Origin: Eubacteriaceae bacterium
GTDB lineage: Bacteria > Bacillota > Clostridia > Eubacteriales > Anaerofustaceae
Reading direction: 5' to 3'
Assembly: GCA_017531485.1 (NCBI GenBank)
Contig: JAFXKY010000018.1
Span: 1-36,150, forward strand
DNA length: 36,150 nt
Position numbers and translations under genes: made by a program. Within the stretch, counting starts at the first letter, position 1. Each line of letters opens with the position of its first letter. The notes below the pieces were generated by a model. The model was not told the DNA's origin. It searched no databases and saw only the letters and a list, made by a program, of their open reading frames with translations. Below are positions 1 to 7,972 of the stretch, in pieces.

Positions 1-56
1 GGCTCCGCCACGGGCGGCGTGCCGCAAGGCGGCCCGCGCGGCGCGGCCGCCGCCGG

Positions 57-121
57 AAAATCCGCGGATGCGGATTTTGCCGAAGGCAGAGCCTTCGGCG
101 GCTCAGCGCGAAGCGCTGAGC
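57..121. repeat. Cluster of three back-to-back 9-bp hairpins in GC-rich DNA
   Basis: Three perfect inverted repeats follow each other almost without spacers: AAAATCCGC/GCGGATTTT (57-65 and 70-78, 4-nt loop), GCCGAAGGC/GCCTTCGGC (79-87 and 91-99, 3-nt loop) and GCTCAGCGC/GCGCTGAGC (101-109 and 113-121, 3-nt loop). The flanks (1-56 and 122-147) are extremely GC-rich, with a further short GCCGC/GCGGC hairpin at 21-33. No convincing gene overlaps; the single open frame here has low-complexity Gly/Ala-rich coding and no ribosome binding site. The function is unknown. Confidence 0.8.
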
Positions 122-150
122 ACGGCGGCGGGGGCGGCGGGCGGGAATAT

Positions 151-180
151 AAAAAAAAGCTTTGTGCCACGGCACAAAGC
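151..180 (-). terminator. Second (distal) terminator of nifJ
   Basis: A 10-bp perfect stem, GCTTTGTGCC/GGCACAAAGC (159-168 and 171-180), is followed on the minus strand by eight T residues (151-158). It lies just beyond the proximal terminator, giving nifJ a tandem stop. Confidence 0.85.
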
Positions 181-189
181 AACATCATT

Positions 190-215
190 AAAAAAGAACG
201 GGCAAATGCCCGTTC
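190..215 (-). terminator. Proximal terminator of nifJ
   Basis: The stem GAACGGGC/GCCCGTTC (196-203 and 208-215) with loop AAAT is followed on the minus strand by a T run (190-195). It begins 12 nt after the nifJ stop codon. Confidence 0.9.
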
Positions 216-227
216 CATAATTATTAA

Positions 228-3200
228 TTATTCACCCTTACTCATCCTGAGATATTTTTCATATCTTTCCTTAGCGTCATTTTCCGTCTTCGCGAAGAGT
301 TCTTCTGCGATTTCGGGGACTGTGATGGAAAGTGATGTGTAACGTGATTCTGTGTTGATGAAATCCCTGAATGACATTGTCGGTTCGCCGCTGTCCAAGA
401 TGAACGGATTCTTGCCTTCGTCAGCAAGTGCCGGATTGTAGCGGTAAAGATGCCAGTATCCTGACTGAACCGCTTTCTTCATCTGATCCATCGGTTTCGC
501 AAGACCGCCCTTGATGCCGTGGTTGATGCAGGGAGCGTATGCGATGATGAGTGACGGTCCGTCATAGCTTTCAGCTTCCCTGAGAGCCTTGATGAGCTGA
601 TTGCGGTCAGCACCCATTGCTACCTGTGCTACATATACATATCCATAAGCCGCAGCCATCATTCCCAGGTCTTTCTTCTTGACCTTCTTGCCCTGTGCGG
701 CGAATTTCGCAACTGCCGCTGTCGGTGTGGATTTGGATGACTGTCCGCCTGTGTTGGAGTATACTTCCGTGTCGAATACCATTACGTTTACATTTTCGCC
801 GCTTGCGAGAACGTGGTCGAGTCCGCCGTATCCGATGTCATATGCCCAGCCGTCGCCGCCGAAGATCCACATTGATTTCTTCGTGAGGTGTTCTTTGTTT
901 TCAAGAACGTATTTTGATTCTTCACATCCGCAGTTTACCTTTTCGAGAACTTCAACGAGCTTTTCTGATGCAGTGATGCTTGATTCAGCATCGTTCATGT
1001 TGTCGATCCAGTTCTGAGCTGCTGTTTTTACGTCATCGTTTGTAGTCTTTCCGATGATGGCTGTGAGTTTTTCCTTGATTGTATTTCTCTGCTTCTTGAC
1101 TGCAAGATGCATACCGTAACCGTATTCTGCGTTGTCTTCGAAGAGTGAGTTAGCCCATGCGGGACCCTGACCCTTGTCGTTGCATGTATACGGTGAAGAC
1201 GGTGAGCTTGCGCCCCAGATTGAAGAACATCCCGTTGCGTTTGCGATATACATTCTTTCGCCGAAGAGCTGAGTGATGAGTTTTGCGTAAGGTGTTTCTC
1301 CGCATCCTTCACAAGCGCCTGAGAACTCTAAAAGCGGCTTTCTGATCTGGCTTCCTTTTACGCTGAAACGGTTGTCAAGCTGTTTTTCCTTTACTGTCAT
1401 CGCATAATCCCAGTTCGCAACTTCTTTTTCGAGAGCTTCGTCTACGGTGATCATGCTGAGTGCCTGCACTTTTTCCGGACAACTGTTTACACAGCTCTGG
1501 CATCCCGTACAGTCCTTCGGAGAAACCTGAATACGGTACTTGTATCCTTCATATGCCTTGCCTTTTGCGTCAACATTGATGAATCCTTCCGGAGCATTTG
1601 CCGCTTCTTCGCTGTCAAGGACGATGGGTCTGATAGCTGCATGCGGACATACGAGTGAACATGTTCCGCACTGGATGCATTTTTCGCTGTCCCATACGGG
1701 AACCATAAGAGCGATGGTTCTCTTTTCATATTTTGATGTACCTGCGGGGAGCTTGCCTGTTTCCAGTCCTGTGAATGCAGAAACGGGGAGCTTGTTGCCC
1801 TGCTGGGCAACGACAGGTCTGAGGATATTTTTGATGAAGTCCGGTTCATGGATTTCCTGAAGAGTCATCGGGTCTGCCGCATCCTTCCAGTCTTCCGGAA
1901 CTTCGATTCTGACGAGGGAATTTACTCCGTTGTCGATTGCCGCATAGTTCATGTCAACGATATGCTGACCTTTTTTGCCGTAGCTTGTGACGACTGATTC
2001 CTTGAGGTGCTTTTCAGCTTCTTCGTAAGGAATAACATTCGCAAGTCTGAAGAATGCAGACTGCATGATCATGTTTGCCTTTCTTCCGAGACCGATGTTC
2101 CTTGCGATGTCGCTTGCGTTGATGATGTAGAAGTTTACGTCGTTTTCTGCGATATATTTCTTCATTTCAGCCGGAAGGTTTTCGTTTAATTCTTCCGCTG
2201 TCCATGTCGTGTTGAGAAGGAGTGTTCCGCCCTGTTTTACGTCTTCCCAGATCTTGTACTGTCTTACGTAGCTCTGCATTGAGCATGATACGAAATCCGC
2301 CTTGTCGATGAGGTATGTAGCCTTGATGGGGCTCTTGCCGAAGCGGAGGTGGCTCATCGTTACGCCGCCGGATTTTTTACTGTCATAATCAAAATATCCC
2401 TGAGCGTACATATCCGTATTGTCGCCGATGATCTTGATCGCAGATTTGTTTGCACCGACTGTACCGTCTGAACCGAGTCCCCAGAATTTGCAGCTTACAG
2501 TGTCTGACGGGATAGTTCTGATGGTTTCGTTTACGGGGAGCGAGAGATTCGTCACGTCGTCCGTGATGCCGATAGTGAAGTTATTCTTCGGACATTCGCT
2601 CTTTAAGTTGTCATAAACAGCCTTGATCTGTGAGGGAGTGGTGTCTTTTGAACCGAGACCATAACGGCCGCCGACGATCTTCGGTGCGTTGTCCTTGTCA
2701 AAGAACAGATTTCTTACGTCGAGATAAAGCGGTTCGCCTGTTGCGCCGGGTTCTTTCGTTCTGTCGAGGACGGCGATCTTTCTGACGGTCTTCGGGAGAA
2801 CGTCGAAGAAATATTTTTCGCTGAACGGACGGTAAAGTCTTACTTTCACAAGACCGACTTTTTCGCCTTTTGCCATGAGATAATCAATTGTTTCTTCGAT
2901 AGTTTCGCATACCGAGCCCATAGCGATGATGATGTATTCAGCATCTTCGCATCCGTAATAATCGAAGGGCTTGTAATTTCTGCCTGTGAGAGCAGAATAT
3001 TTCTGCATATAGCTGTTTACAGTATCGGGAAGTGCGTCATAAAACTTGTTTGCAGCTTCCTTTGACTGGAAGAAGATGTCCGGGTTCTGTGCCGTGCCCT
3101 TTGTGTAAGGTCTTTCGGGACTGAGGGCATTTTTTCTGAATTCGTTGAGTGAATCGTAATTCACGAGTGTTTTCAGATCGTCATACTCAACGGTTTCGAT

Positions 3201-3746
3201 CTTCTGAATTTCGTGAGATGTTCTGAAACCGTCAAAGAAGTGTAAAAACGGCATATTTGTGTCGATGGCACTCAGATGTGCAACAGCTGCCATATCCATA
3301 GCTTCCTGAACGCTGTTTGAAGCGAGAAGTCCGAAGCCTGTCTGACGTGTTGCCATAACATCGGAATGATCTCCGAAGATAGAGAGTGCGTGACCTGCGA
3401 GAGCTCTTGCGGAAACGTGGAAAACGCCCGGAAGCTTTTCGCCTGAGATCTTATACATATTCGGGATCATCAGAAGAAGTCCCTGAGATGCTGTGAATGT
3501 AGTCGTGAGGGCACCTGCTGAGAGGGATCCGTGAACAGCGCCTGCGGCGCCGCCTTCACTCTGCAGTTCCGCAACGTCGACTGTGGAACCGAAGATGTTT
3601 TTCTTTCCGTTAGCTGACCATTCATCAACGACTTCTGCCATTGTTGATGACGGTGTAATGGGATAAATGGCTGCAACTTCCGTAAATGCATATGCACTGT
3701 ACGCTGCCGCGTTGTTGCCGTCCATCGTTTTCATTTTTTTAACCAT
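228..3746 (-). CDS. nifJ: Pyruvate:ferredoxin (flavodoxin) oxidoreductase
   Basis: This cytoplasmic enzyme converts pyruvate and CoA to acetyl-CoA and CO2, reducing ferredoxin or flavodoxin; it is the central fermentative step of anaerobes. At 1172 residues it has the full length of the fused single-chain family. The N-terminal domain begins with the pyruvate-site signature YPITPSS near residue 30. Two 4Fe-4S ferredoxin motifs follow near residues 692 (CIQCGTCSLVCP) and 749 (CTGCQSCVNSCP). The C-terminal thiamine diphosphate domain has GACEGCGE near 812, with its proximal-cluster cysteines, and GGDGWAYDIGYGG near 970. The start at MVKKMKTMDG has AGGAGG about 7 nt upstream; an internal Met at residue 5 is possible. 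The gene stands alone, with tandem terminators downstream and the hydrolase gene 92 bp upstream on the same strand. No odd residues were seen. Confidence 0.98.
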   Translation of the reverse strand: MVKKMKTMDGNNAAAYSAYAFTEVAAIYPITPSSTMAEVVDEWSANGKKNIFGSTVDVAELQSEGGAAGAVHGSLSAGALTTTFTASQGLLLMIPNMYKISGEKLPGVFHVSARALAGHALSIFGDHSDVMATRQTGFGLLASNSVQEAMDMAAVAHLSAIDTNMPFLHFFDGFRTSHEIQKIETVEYDDLKTLVNYDSLNEFRKNALSPERPYTKGTAQNPDIFFQSKEAANKFYDALPDTVNSYMQKYSALTGRNYKPFDYYGCEDAEYIIIAMGSVCETIEETIDYLMAKGEKVGLVKVRLYRPFSEKYFFDVLPKTVRKIAVLDRTKEPGATGEPLYLDVRNLFFDKDNAPKIVGGRYGLGSKDTTPSQIKAVYDNLKSECPKNNFTIGITDDVTNLSLPVNETIRTIPSDTVSCKFWGLGSDGTVGANKSAIKIIGDNTDMYAQGYFDYDSKKSGGVTMSHLRFGKSPIKATYLIDKADFVSCSMQSYVRQYKIWEDVKQGGTLLLNTTWTAEELNENLPAEMKKYIAENDVNFYIINASDIARNIGLGRKANMIMQSAFFRLANVIPYEEAEKHLKESVVTSYGKKGQHIVDMNYAAIDNGVNSLVRIEVPEDWKDAADPMTLQEIHEPDFIKNILRPVVAQQGNKLPVSAFTGLETGKLPAGTSKYEKRTIALMVPVWDSEKCIQCGTCSLVCPHAAIRPIVLDSEEAANAPEGFINVDAKGKAYEGYKYRIQVSPKDCTGCQSCVNSCPEKVQALSMITVDEALEKEVANWDYAMTVKEKQLDNRFSVKGSQIRKPLLEFSGACEGCGETPYAKLITQLFGERMYIANATGCSSIWGASSPSSPYTCNDKGQGPAWANSLFEDNAEYGYGMHLAVKKQRNTIKEKLTAIIGKTTNDDVKTAAQNWIDNMNDAESSITASEKLVEVLEKVNCGCEESKYVLENKEHLTKKSMWIFGGDGWAYDIGYGGLDHVLASGENVNVMVFDTEVYSNTGGQSSKSTPTAAVAKFAAQGKKVKKKDLGMMAAAYGYVYVAQVAMGADRNQLIKALREAESYDGPSLIIAYAPCINHGIKGGLAKPMDQMKKAVQSGYWHLYRYNPALADEGKNPFILDSGEPTMSFRDFINTESRYTSLSITVPEIAEELFAKTENDAKERYEKYLRMSKGE

Positions 3747-3838
3747 GGTTGTAGCCTCCTTAGTTCGTCTGAGTAAAGAATTTCATGATCTATATCCGAA
3801 AAATATGTGTTCGTATAAAAAATCTCTGTTTATATAAA

Positions 3839-4663
3839 TCACTTCACCCTCTCTTCAAGCCACGCGAGGATGTCTGAAATGACTTCGTCCTTTTCGGGCT
3901 CGTTGAGGATCTCGTGATAAAGTCCTTCGTACATTTTAAGGGATTTGTCAGAAGAAGAGATGTTGTTATAAAAATTGACGCTTGCCTGCGGATCGGAAAG
4001 CTTATCTTCACTTCCGTGAAGGATAATTACGGGATATGAAAATTTGCCCGCGTTGTCCCTTGAATTGTTTGCGCCGATAACGCAGAACTGATTGTAAAGG
4101 GAGAATGTGAGCTTTTTGAGGTTGAGAGGGTCTGTGTTGTAATATTCAACAACATCCTTGTCACGGGAAACAAATTCCCCGAGAGAGTTCCCGAGTTTTG
4201 CTTTCGGAGCGATCTTTGAGAGAACTTTGATTGCTCCCTGAAGCTTTGCCGCAGACGGAGGAACGTCTGTGCAGGCGCCGCTGAGAATAATGCCGTCAAC
4301 AAGACCGTCCGTCTGTTCACCGACGGTGGATACGATGCATCCGCCCATGCTGTGCCCGAAGAGGAAGTGCTTCTTGTCGGGATTTTCGGCTTTTGCATAA
4401 TTCACGAGATAAATCGCTTCGTCGACGAATCTCTGAAAATCATCCAGATATCCTCTCATTCCGCCGCTTTGTCCGTGACCGTATAAATCAAGACCGTAGA
4501 CGGTATAACCGCTTTCATTTAATTTTCCGATGAAGTATGCGTATCTTCCGATATGCTCGCCGAGACCGTGAATAACGGTAATTACGGCTTTCGCACCTTC
4601 AACAGCATGCTTTTCGGCGTATATTGTTTCGCCGCCGATGTTAAGGCTGAGTACTTCTTTCAT
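3839..4663 (-). CDS. Alpha/beta hydrolase, monoacylglycerol lipase/lysophospholipase type
   Basis: This is a 274-residue serine hydrolase of the Hydrolase_4 (monoglyceride lipase-like) family, which typically cleaves acyl esters of glycerol or lysophospholipids; the real substrate cannot be read from the sequence. The oxyanion-loop motif HGLGEH is at 32-37, the nucleophile elbow GHSMGG places Ser105 as nucleophile, HGSEDKLSD gives the acid at Asp220, and His250 in YEGLYHEI is the base. There is no signal peptide or membrane segment, so it should be cytoplasmic. The start is preceded by AAAGGTG on the minus strand. It lies 92 bp upstream of nifJ in the same direction. No terminator is obvious between them, so partial co-transcription is possible, but no functional link is evident. 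Confidence 0.9.
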   Translation of the reverse strand: MKEVLSLNIGGETIYAEKHAVEGAKAVITVIHGLGEHIGRYAYFIGKLNESGYTVYGLDLYGHGQSGGMRGYLDDFQRFVDEAIYLVNYAKAENPDKKHFLFGHSMGGCIVSTVGEQTDGLVDGIILSGACTDVPPSAAKLQGAIKVLSKIAPKAKLGNSLGEFVSRDKDVVEYYNTDPLNLKKLTFSLYNQFCVIGANNSRDNAGKFSYPVIILHGSEDKLSDPQASVNFYNNISSSDKSLKMYEGLYHEILNEPEKDEVISDILAWLEERVK

Positions 4664-4742
4664 GGATGCACCTTTTATTTATTCTGATTTTATATCTCCC
4701 CCCAAAACGCTGAGTGAAGCGCTTCGACGTAAAGGAGTGAAA

Positions 4743-4773
4743 AGTTATCAGCTTTGCCGATAACTTGTTTTTA
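4743..4773. other. Hairpin with T-rich 3' side, terminator-like
   Basis: The inverted repeat AAGTTATC/GATAACTT (4743-4750 and 4760-4767) is followed on the plus strand by GTTTTTA. No plus-strand gene precedes it. On the minus strand it would lie in the interval between rnpB and the hydrolase gene, but its T tract there is only four bases. Its role is unclear. Confidence 0.4.
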
Positions 4774-4799
4774 TATGTCATACAGGTGTGTTTTCATAT

Positions 4800-4891
4800 C
4801 ATGCGCAGGATAAATTCGTGTAGGCAAGGCGTCCGGATATTTTACGGAGTGCGCGTACTTGTAGCTGCGCAGTAAACCGATTAGCCCCATG
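4800..4891. repeat. Palindrome-ended intergenic repeat, copy 1
   Basis: The unit starts CATGCGCAGGATAAATTCGT at 4800 and ends with TTAGCCCCATG. The same start sequence recurs at 4888, 88 bp later, followed in both copies by a GGCAAGGCG-like string. Read from the opposite strand, the far end begins CATG...GGCTAAT, so the unit is bounded by imperfect inverted ends. No reading frame fits a protein. Confidence 0.7.
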
Positions 4892-5012
4892 CGCAGGATA
4901 AATTCGTGACGCCAAGGCGGATTTTGATTTTGACGACCGCCGCGTACTCCATGTTACGCAAGGGCGGCGAAATTGAAATCCAACACAGCATACGCAGATT
5001 TAGCCAAGCATG
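4888..5012. repeat. Palindrome-ended intergenic repeat, copy 2
   Basis: This is the second unit with the start CATGCGCAGGATAAATTCGT. It ends at TTAGCCAAGCATG (about 5000-5012), directly against the 3' end of rnpB. It shares its first CATG with the end of copy 1. Inside, CCGCCTTGGC-like and GCCGCCCTTGCG-like strings are related in inverted orientation, giving a long imperfect hairpin potential. Confidence 0.7.
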
Positions 5013-5353
5013 AAGCTGTAAGCAGGCTCATAAGCCGGGTTCTGTTCTAATGACCATCTATCTTGACATACCGTCACCGGCAGCCTAAAGCGACTTACCA
5101 TGGGCGGGACGGGCCGCCCCTTTAATGCCCTTTCTTAGTCTTGCTCCGAATGGGGTTTACACGTCCGGACAGTTACCTGCCCGACTGTGAGCTCTTACCT
5201 CACCCTTTCACCCTTACCTTATAAAAGGCGGTTTCCTTTCTGTTGCACTTTCCTTAGAGTTGCCTCCACCGGACGTTATCCGGCATTCTGCCCTATGGAG
5301 CCCGGACTTTCCTCGCGGTCTCCCACGCGGTCAAACGGCTTGCTTACAGCTTT
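5012..5353 (-). ncRNA. rnpB: RNase P RNA, bacterial class
   Basis: This is the catalytic RNA that trims tRNA 5' leaders. Read on the minus strand, the 5' end (near 5353) contains the conserved GAGGAAAGTCCGGGCTCC block (about 5300-5318), and the 3' end contains ACAGAACCCGGCTTAT (about 5031-5046), the two most conserved RNase P RNA signatures. The terminal P1 helix is perfect over 11 bp: AAGCTGTAAGC at 5342-5352 pairs with GCTTACAGCTT at 5013-5023. The length of about 342 nt fits the family. Ends are inferred from P1 and may be off by a few bases. Confidence 0.95.
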
Positions 5354-5364
5354 GCTATTTTAGG

Positions 5365-5393
5365 ATTATATCACAAATTTCCCTGAGGGTAAA
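5365..5393 (-). promoter_or_regulatory. rnpB promoter
   Basis: On the minus strand, -35 TTTACC (5388-5393) and -10 TATAAT (5365-5370) are separated by 17 bp, placing the start near 5358, just before the P1 helix. Confidence 0.75.
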
Positions 5394-5408
5394 TAATTTA
5401 ATCAAAAT

Positions 5409-6407
5409 TTACAAAAAACTTTCCACATCTTCGCTTTTGCTTTTTAATATACTGAGAGATGCATTAAATTCTTTCAATTTTGATGCCATTATACTGATAA
5501 AACTTTTTTCACTTTCAAAATGTGTCGGACAGACGGCGGCAAGACCGCTTTCTTCACACGTAAGGAAGTCATTCCATTTCAGATCCGCACATATATACAT
5601 ATCCGCGCCCATGCGCATTGAAGCTTTGAGATAATCGCTTCCGCTTCCTGTGCAGACAGCGATGGTCTTTACTTTCTTGTCCTTATAATTCCTTGATGCC
5701 CTGAGGGTGGTGCATTCAAATATCTTTTTCAGCTCCCATGTCAGTTCACTTGCCGGGCGTTTTTCAGGAAGCTCCCCGATGATTCCGAGACCGACGGGAG
5801 AAGTTGTGGAAGAAATACCGGAAGATGTAATGCTTGCATCGGAAGAGATCTTCGCGAGTTTTGAAGATATCTTTCCGAAAAGGCTCCTGAAAGTAACTCC
5901 GTCAACAACAGCCTTTGTGCCGCTTTCGAAGATATTGTATTCAACGTTCATTTCCCTTAACATATCCTCGGTTCTGGGAAGATCCGCAATATCCACACAT
6001 GCGGTGAAGAAGCACTTCATATCGCTGAGGTCATCAAGAGGCCTTATGTTTTTAAGTCCGAGGGCGGAAGCGACATAATTATTCATTCCGGATTCACACA
6101 CGTCGAAAGCTGTATGGGAAGAATAGACGGTGATGTCGTTTCTGATGAGTTTTTTTATGAGGTTGCTTTTGTAGTCGTCGCTTATTCTCTTCACTCCCGA
6201 AAAAAGCATCGGGTGGTGGGAGATGATGAGGTTGCAGTTGTTTTTTATAGCTTCGTCGACGACATCTTCAAGGCAGTCAAGACAGACGAGGATGCCTGTG
6301 ATGTCCGAATCCGGATCCCCGACCTGAAGACCTGTGTTGTCCCACGGGTACTGATATTTTTCATTGGCAAATGTGTTGATGTATTCAATTATCTCTCTTA
6401 TCTTCAT
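5409..6407 (-). CDS. Nif3-like dinuclear metal centre protein
   Basis: This is a 332-residue Nif3/YqfO-family protein (often listed as GTP cyclohydrolase I type 2-like, although its cellular role is unsettled). Family members form hexameric rings with two metal ions per subunit. Visible metal-site motifs are WDNTGLQVG near residue 22, ISHHPMLFSG near 63 and the C-terminal THFESEK, corresponding to the family GH-x-x-x-E motif but with Thr in place of Gly. The length is close to the longer family form with its inserted middle domain. The start codon overlaps the end of trmK by 23 bp, the classic Firmicute trmK-nif3 pair, so the two are translated from one mRNA. A minus-strand AAAGGAG lies about 12 nt before the start. 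Confidence 0.93.
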   Translation of the reverse strand: MKIREIIEYINTFANEKYQYPWDNTGLQVGDPDSDITGILVCLDCLEDVVDEAIKNNCNLIISHHPMLFSGVKRISDDYKSNLIKKLIRNDITVYSSHTAFDVCESGMNNYVASALGLKNIRPLDDLSDMKCFFTACVDIADLPRTEDMLREMNVEYNIFESGTKAVVDGVTFRSLFGKISSKLAKISSDASITSSGISSTTSPVGLGIIGELPEKRPASELTWELKKIFECTTLRASRNYKDKKVKTIAVCTGSGSDYLKASMRMGADMYICADLKWNDFLTCEESGLAAVCPTHFESEKSFISIMASKLKEFNASLSILKSKSEDVESFL

Positions 6408-7080
6408 AATATTTCAGAACTCCTTTTATTCTTTCGTTTTCTTTTCTGAGAGAAGATATCTCCTCTGTTTTGTCCGATGCGGAAGATATCTTTGAGATGA
6501 TGTCTTCGTTGAGTTTCAGTCTGAACATAAGAAACTCCCTGTATGTTTCGTCTTTTCTTTCTGCGAGAAGAGACGGATATAAAAAGTCGTCTTTTACCGC
6601 GTCGGCATCGGATGAAGCGAGTATAATGCGGTAATAAAGGTGGCGGTCTTTGATTATTCTTTCGTCGATGACGCCGAAATTGTTATCATACAAAAACTCC
6701 CTGAGCATATCATACGCGCTCTGGGGCTGCAAGATTAAAAATTTAGCAGATCCTGCAACATTTACCTTTTCGGAAAGGAGATTTGTCATGAGTTCCCCGC
6801 CCATTCCGCACATGGTTATCACATCCGCTTCGTTTTCCTCAAGGACACTGAGTCCGCTTCCGAGGCGGAAGTCGCACTTATCATGGATCCCCGCCGTGCG
6901 GCAGGTATTTTCTCCGTTTTCGAGAGGGCCGCGGTTCACGTCGCAGACGATGGCTCTTTTTATTTTATTTTCCAGAAGGAGATAAGCCGGAAGGTACGCG
7001 TGGTCGCTTCCGATATCCGCAAGGGTGGCACAGTCACTGACGAGTTCCGCCACAGCCATAAGTCGTTTGTCAAGTTTCAT
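6385..7080 (-). CDS. trmK: tRNA (adenine-22-N1)-methyltransferase
   Basis: This 231-residue SAM-dependent enzyme methylates N1 of A22 in bacterial tRNAs. The N-terminal Rossmann half shows LADIGSDHAYLP (about 20-31, SAM-binding loop I), an acidic end of strand 2 (CDVNRGPLENG) and the TMCGMGG loop near 90, all characteristic of the TrmK/YqfN family. The C-terminal part (about 165-231) is Lys/Glu-rich and predicted helical, matching the family coiled-coil tail. It is the first gene of an overlapping pair with the Nif3-family gene. Confidence 0.95.
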   Translation of the reverse strand: MKLDKRLMAVAELVSDCATLADIGSDHAYLPAYLLLENKIKRAIVCDVNRGPLENGENTCRTAGIHDKCDFRLGSGLSVLEENEADVITMCGMGGELMTNLLSEKVNVAGSAKFLILQPQSAYDMLREFLYDNNFGVIDERIIKDRHLYYRIILASSDADAVKDDFLYPSLLAERKDETYREFLMFRLKLNEDIISKISSASDKTEEISSLRKENERIKGVLKYYEDKRDN

Positions 7081-7109
7081 AGTTTTTCCTTTAAAATTTG
7101 ATTTGTGTT

Positions 7110-7139
7110 ATTTTAACATATCCCCTCATTCGTCCGCAA
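7110..7139 (-). promoter_or_regulatory. Probable trmK promoter
   Basis: On the minus strand, -35 TTGCGG (7134-7139) and -10 TAAAAT (7110-7115) are spaced by 18 bp upstream of trmK. The match is moderate. Confidence 0.45.
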
Positions 7140-7205
7140 TATAAAACGAGAATGTTGGCGTGTAAAGACGCTTAAAAAAAATTTGTTATTTTTTTAAATT
7201 ACCTA

Positions 7206-7233
7206 TTGACAAAAAACAAAAGCGTGCTATAAT
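7206..7233 (+). promoter_or_regulatory. tRNA-Asn promoter
   Basis: A consensus -35 TTGACA (7206-7211) and consensus -10 TATAAT (7228-7233) with a 16-bp spacer lie 18 bp before the tRNA. Confidence 0.9.
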
Positions 7234-7251
7234 AACACTTGTTCGAGGCAT

Positions 7252-7327
7252 TCCTCAGTAGCTCAATCGGTGGAGCAATCGGCTGTTAACCGAGAGGTCG
7301 TAGGTTCAAGTCCTACCTGGGGAGCCA
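7252..7327 (+). tRNA. tRNA-Asn (anticodon GTT), CCA encoded
   Basis: A complete cloverleaf is visible. The acceptor TCCTCAG pairs with CTGGGGA (one G-T pair), the D arm has GCTC/GAGC, the anticodon loop is CTGTTAA, and the T arm is GTAGG-TTCAAGT-CCTAC. The discriminator is G, followed by an encoded CCA at 7325-7327. The outermost anticodon-stem pair is an A-G mismatch. A T-rich tract (TTTTTTATTTTTTG) follows directly and may act in termination. Confidence 0.97.
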
Positions 7328-7340
7328 TTTTTTATTTTTT

Positions 7341-7596
7341 GGAAAATGCAAATCTCCGGAGCGAGCCCGGACGAACGAAGTGAGTGAAGCGGTGAGCGGA
7401 TGCGGGCGGGCAGCGGCGGCGCGAAGCGGGGAGCGGAGGCGAACGGAGTGAGCCCACATGACTTTTACAAAACTCCGGGGACTGAGCCTGCGCACAGACC
7501 GGAACGGACGGACTGTCATGAAGGCATTTGCCGCGCATGACAGAGGAATCTGCTTTCGGATCTCCTCACGAATTTTCTAAAAATTTCAAAATCATA
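7341..7596. other. GC-rich spacer behind tRNA-Asn
   Basis: About 250 bp without a credible gene. The first part is rich in GAGCGAGC/GAAGTGAGTGAAGCGG-like strings, and open frames through it are Arg/Ser/Pro-rich with no ribosome binding site. An 8-bp inverted repeat, CTGTCATG/CATGACAG, lies at 7513-7520 and 7536-7543. A similar GTGAGTGAGCG-like texture follows tRNA-Trp near 35,830. Confidence 0.6.
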
Positions 7597-7625
7597 TTGA
7601 CAAACCCATCCACGATGATTATAAT
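7597..7625 (+). promoter_or_regulatory. Promoter of the trpXYZ T-box leader
   Basis: A consensus -35 TTGACA (7597-7602) and consensus -10 TATAAT (7620-7625) are separated by 17 bp. Transcription should start near 7632. Confidence 0.92.
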
Positions 7626-7631
7626 ACGTGA

Positions 7632-7894
7632 CATAAAAACCGTTGAAAAAGAGTAGTAACCGATAATTGAAATTCAAGAGAGTCCCGTAAGGTGCGATGG
7701 GATAAGGGAGATTACGGCGAATGGACTTTTGAGGGCTTAGCGAAAGGAAACGAGTAGCGAGGACGGGGACCTTACCCGTTATCAGCAAGGCGCGTATGGA
7801 TGTACGTGGAGCGAGTGGGTGCTTTTGCACCAATTTGGGTGGTATCGCAGAATACGTCTTTTGTCCCATGTTTTTGGGGTAAAAGGCTTTTTTT
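7632..7894 (+). promoter_or_regulatory. Tryptophan T-box riboswitch leader
   Basis: This leader reads the charging state of tRNA and allows transcription onward when the tRNA is uncharged. The near-universal T-box sequence appears as GGGTGGTATCGC at 7837-7848, with TGGT (7840-7843) as the bulge that pairs with the tRNA NCCA end. A stem-III hairpin GGTGC-TTTT-GCACC (7818-7831) lies just upstream. In stem I, AGTAGTAA (7652-7660) and GAATGGA (7719-7725) form the expected specifier-loop sides, so the specifier is TGG at 7722-7724, the tryptophan codon. An intrinsic terminator ends the leader. The Trp reading agrees with the downstream genes. The exact stem I fold is inferred, not computed. Confidence 0.92.
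7856..7894 (+). terminator. T-box regulated terminator
   Basis: GTCTTTTGTCCC (7856-7867) pairs over 12 bp, including G-T pairs, with GGGGTAAAAGGC (7876-7887), followed by seven T residues (7888-7894). It immediately follows the T-box and is mutually exclusive with the antiterminator in this riboswitch class. Confidence 0.93.
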
Positions 7895-7972
7895 ATACCT
7901 TTTGTGCCGTGGCGAAGCATATAAGGACATCTGCCACACAAAAATTAAGAATTAATTTTTCGGAGGAAAAAC

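Noticed and set aside
4800-5012. Possible CRISPR array because of repeated units
   Set aside because: There are only two units, of unequal length, with palindromic ends and no uniform spacers, and no cas genes occur nearby.
7516-7941. A 141-codon minus-strand open frame
   Set aside because: It covers the T-box leader and terminator on the opposite strand; its composition is not protein-like and the RNA element explains the region.
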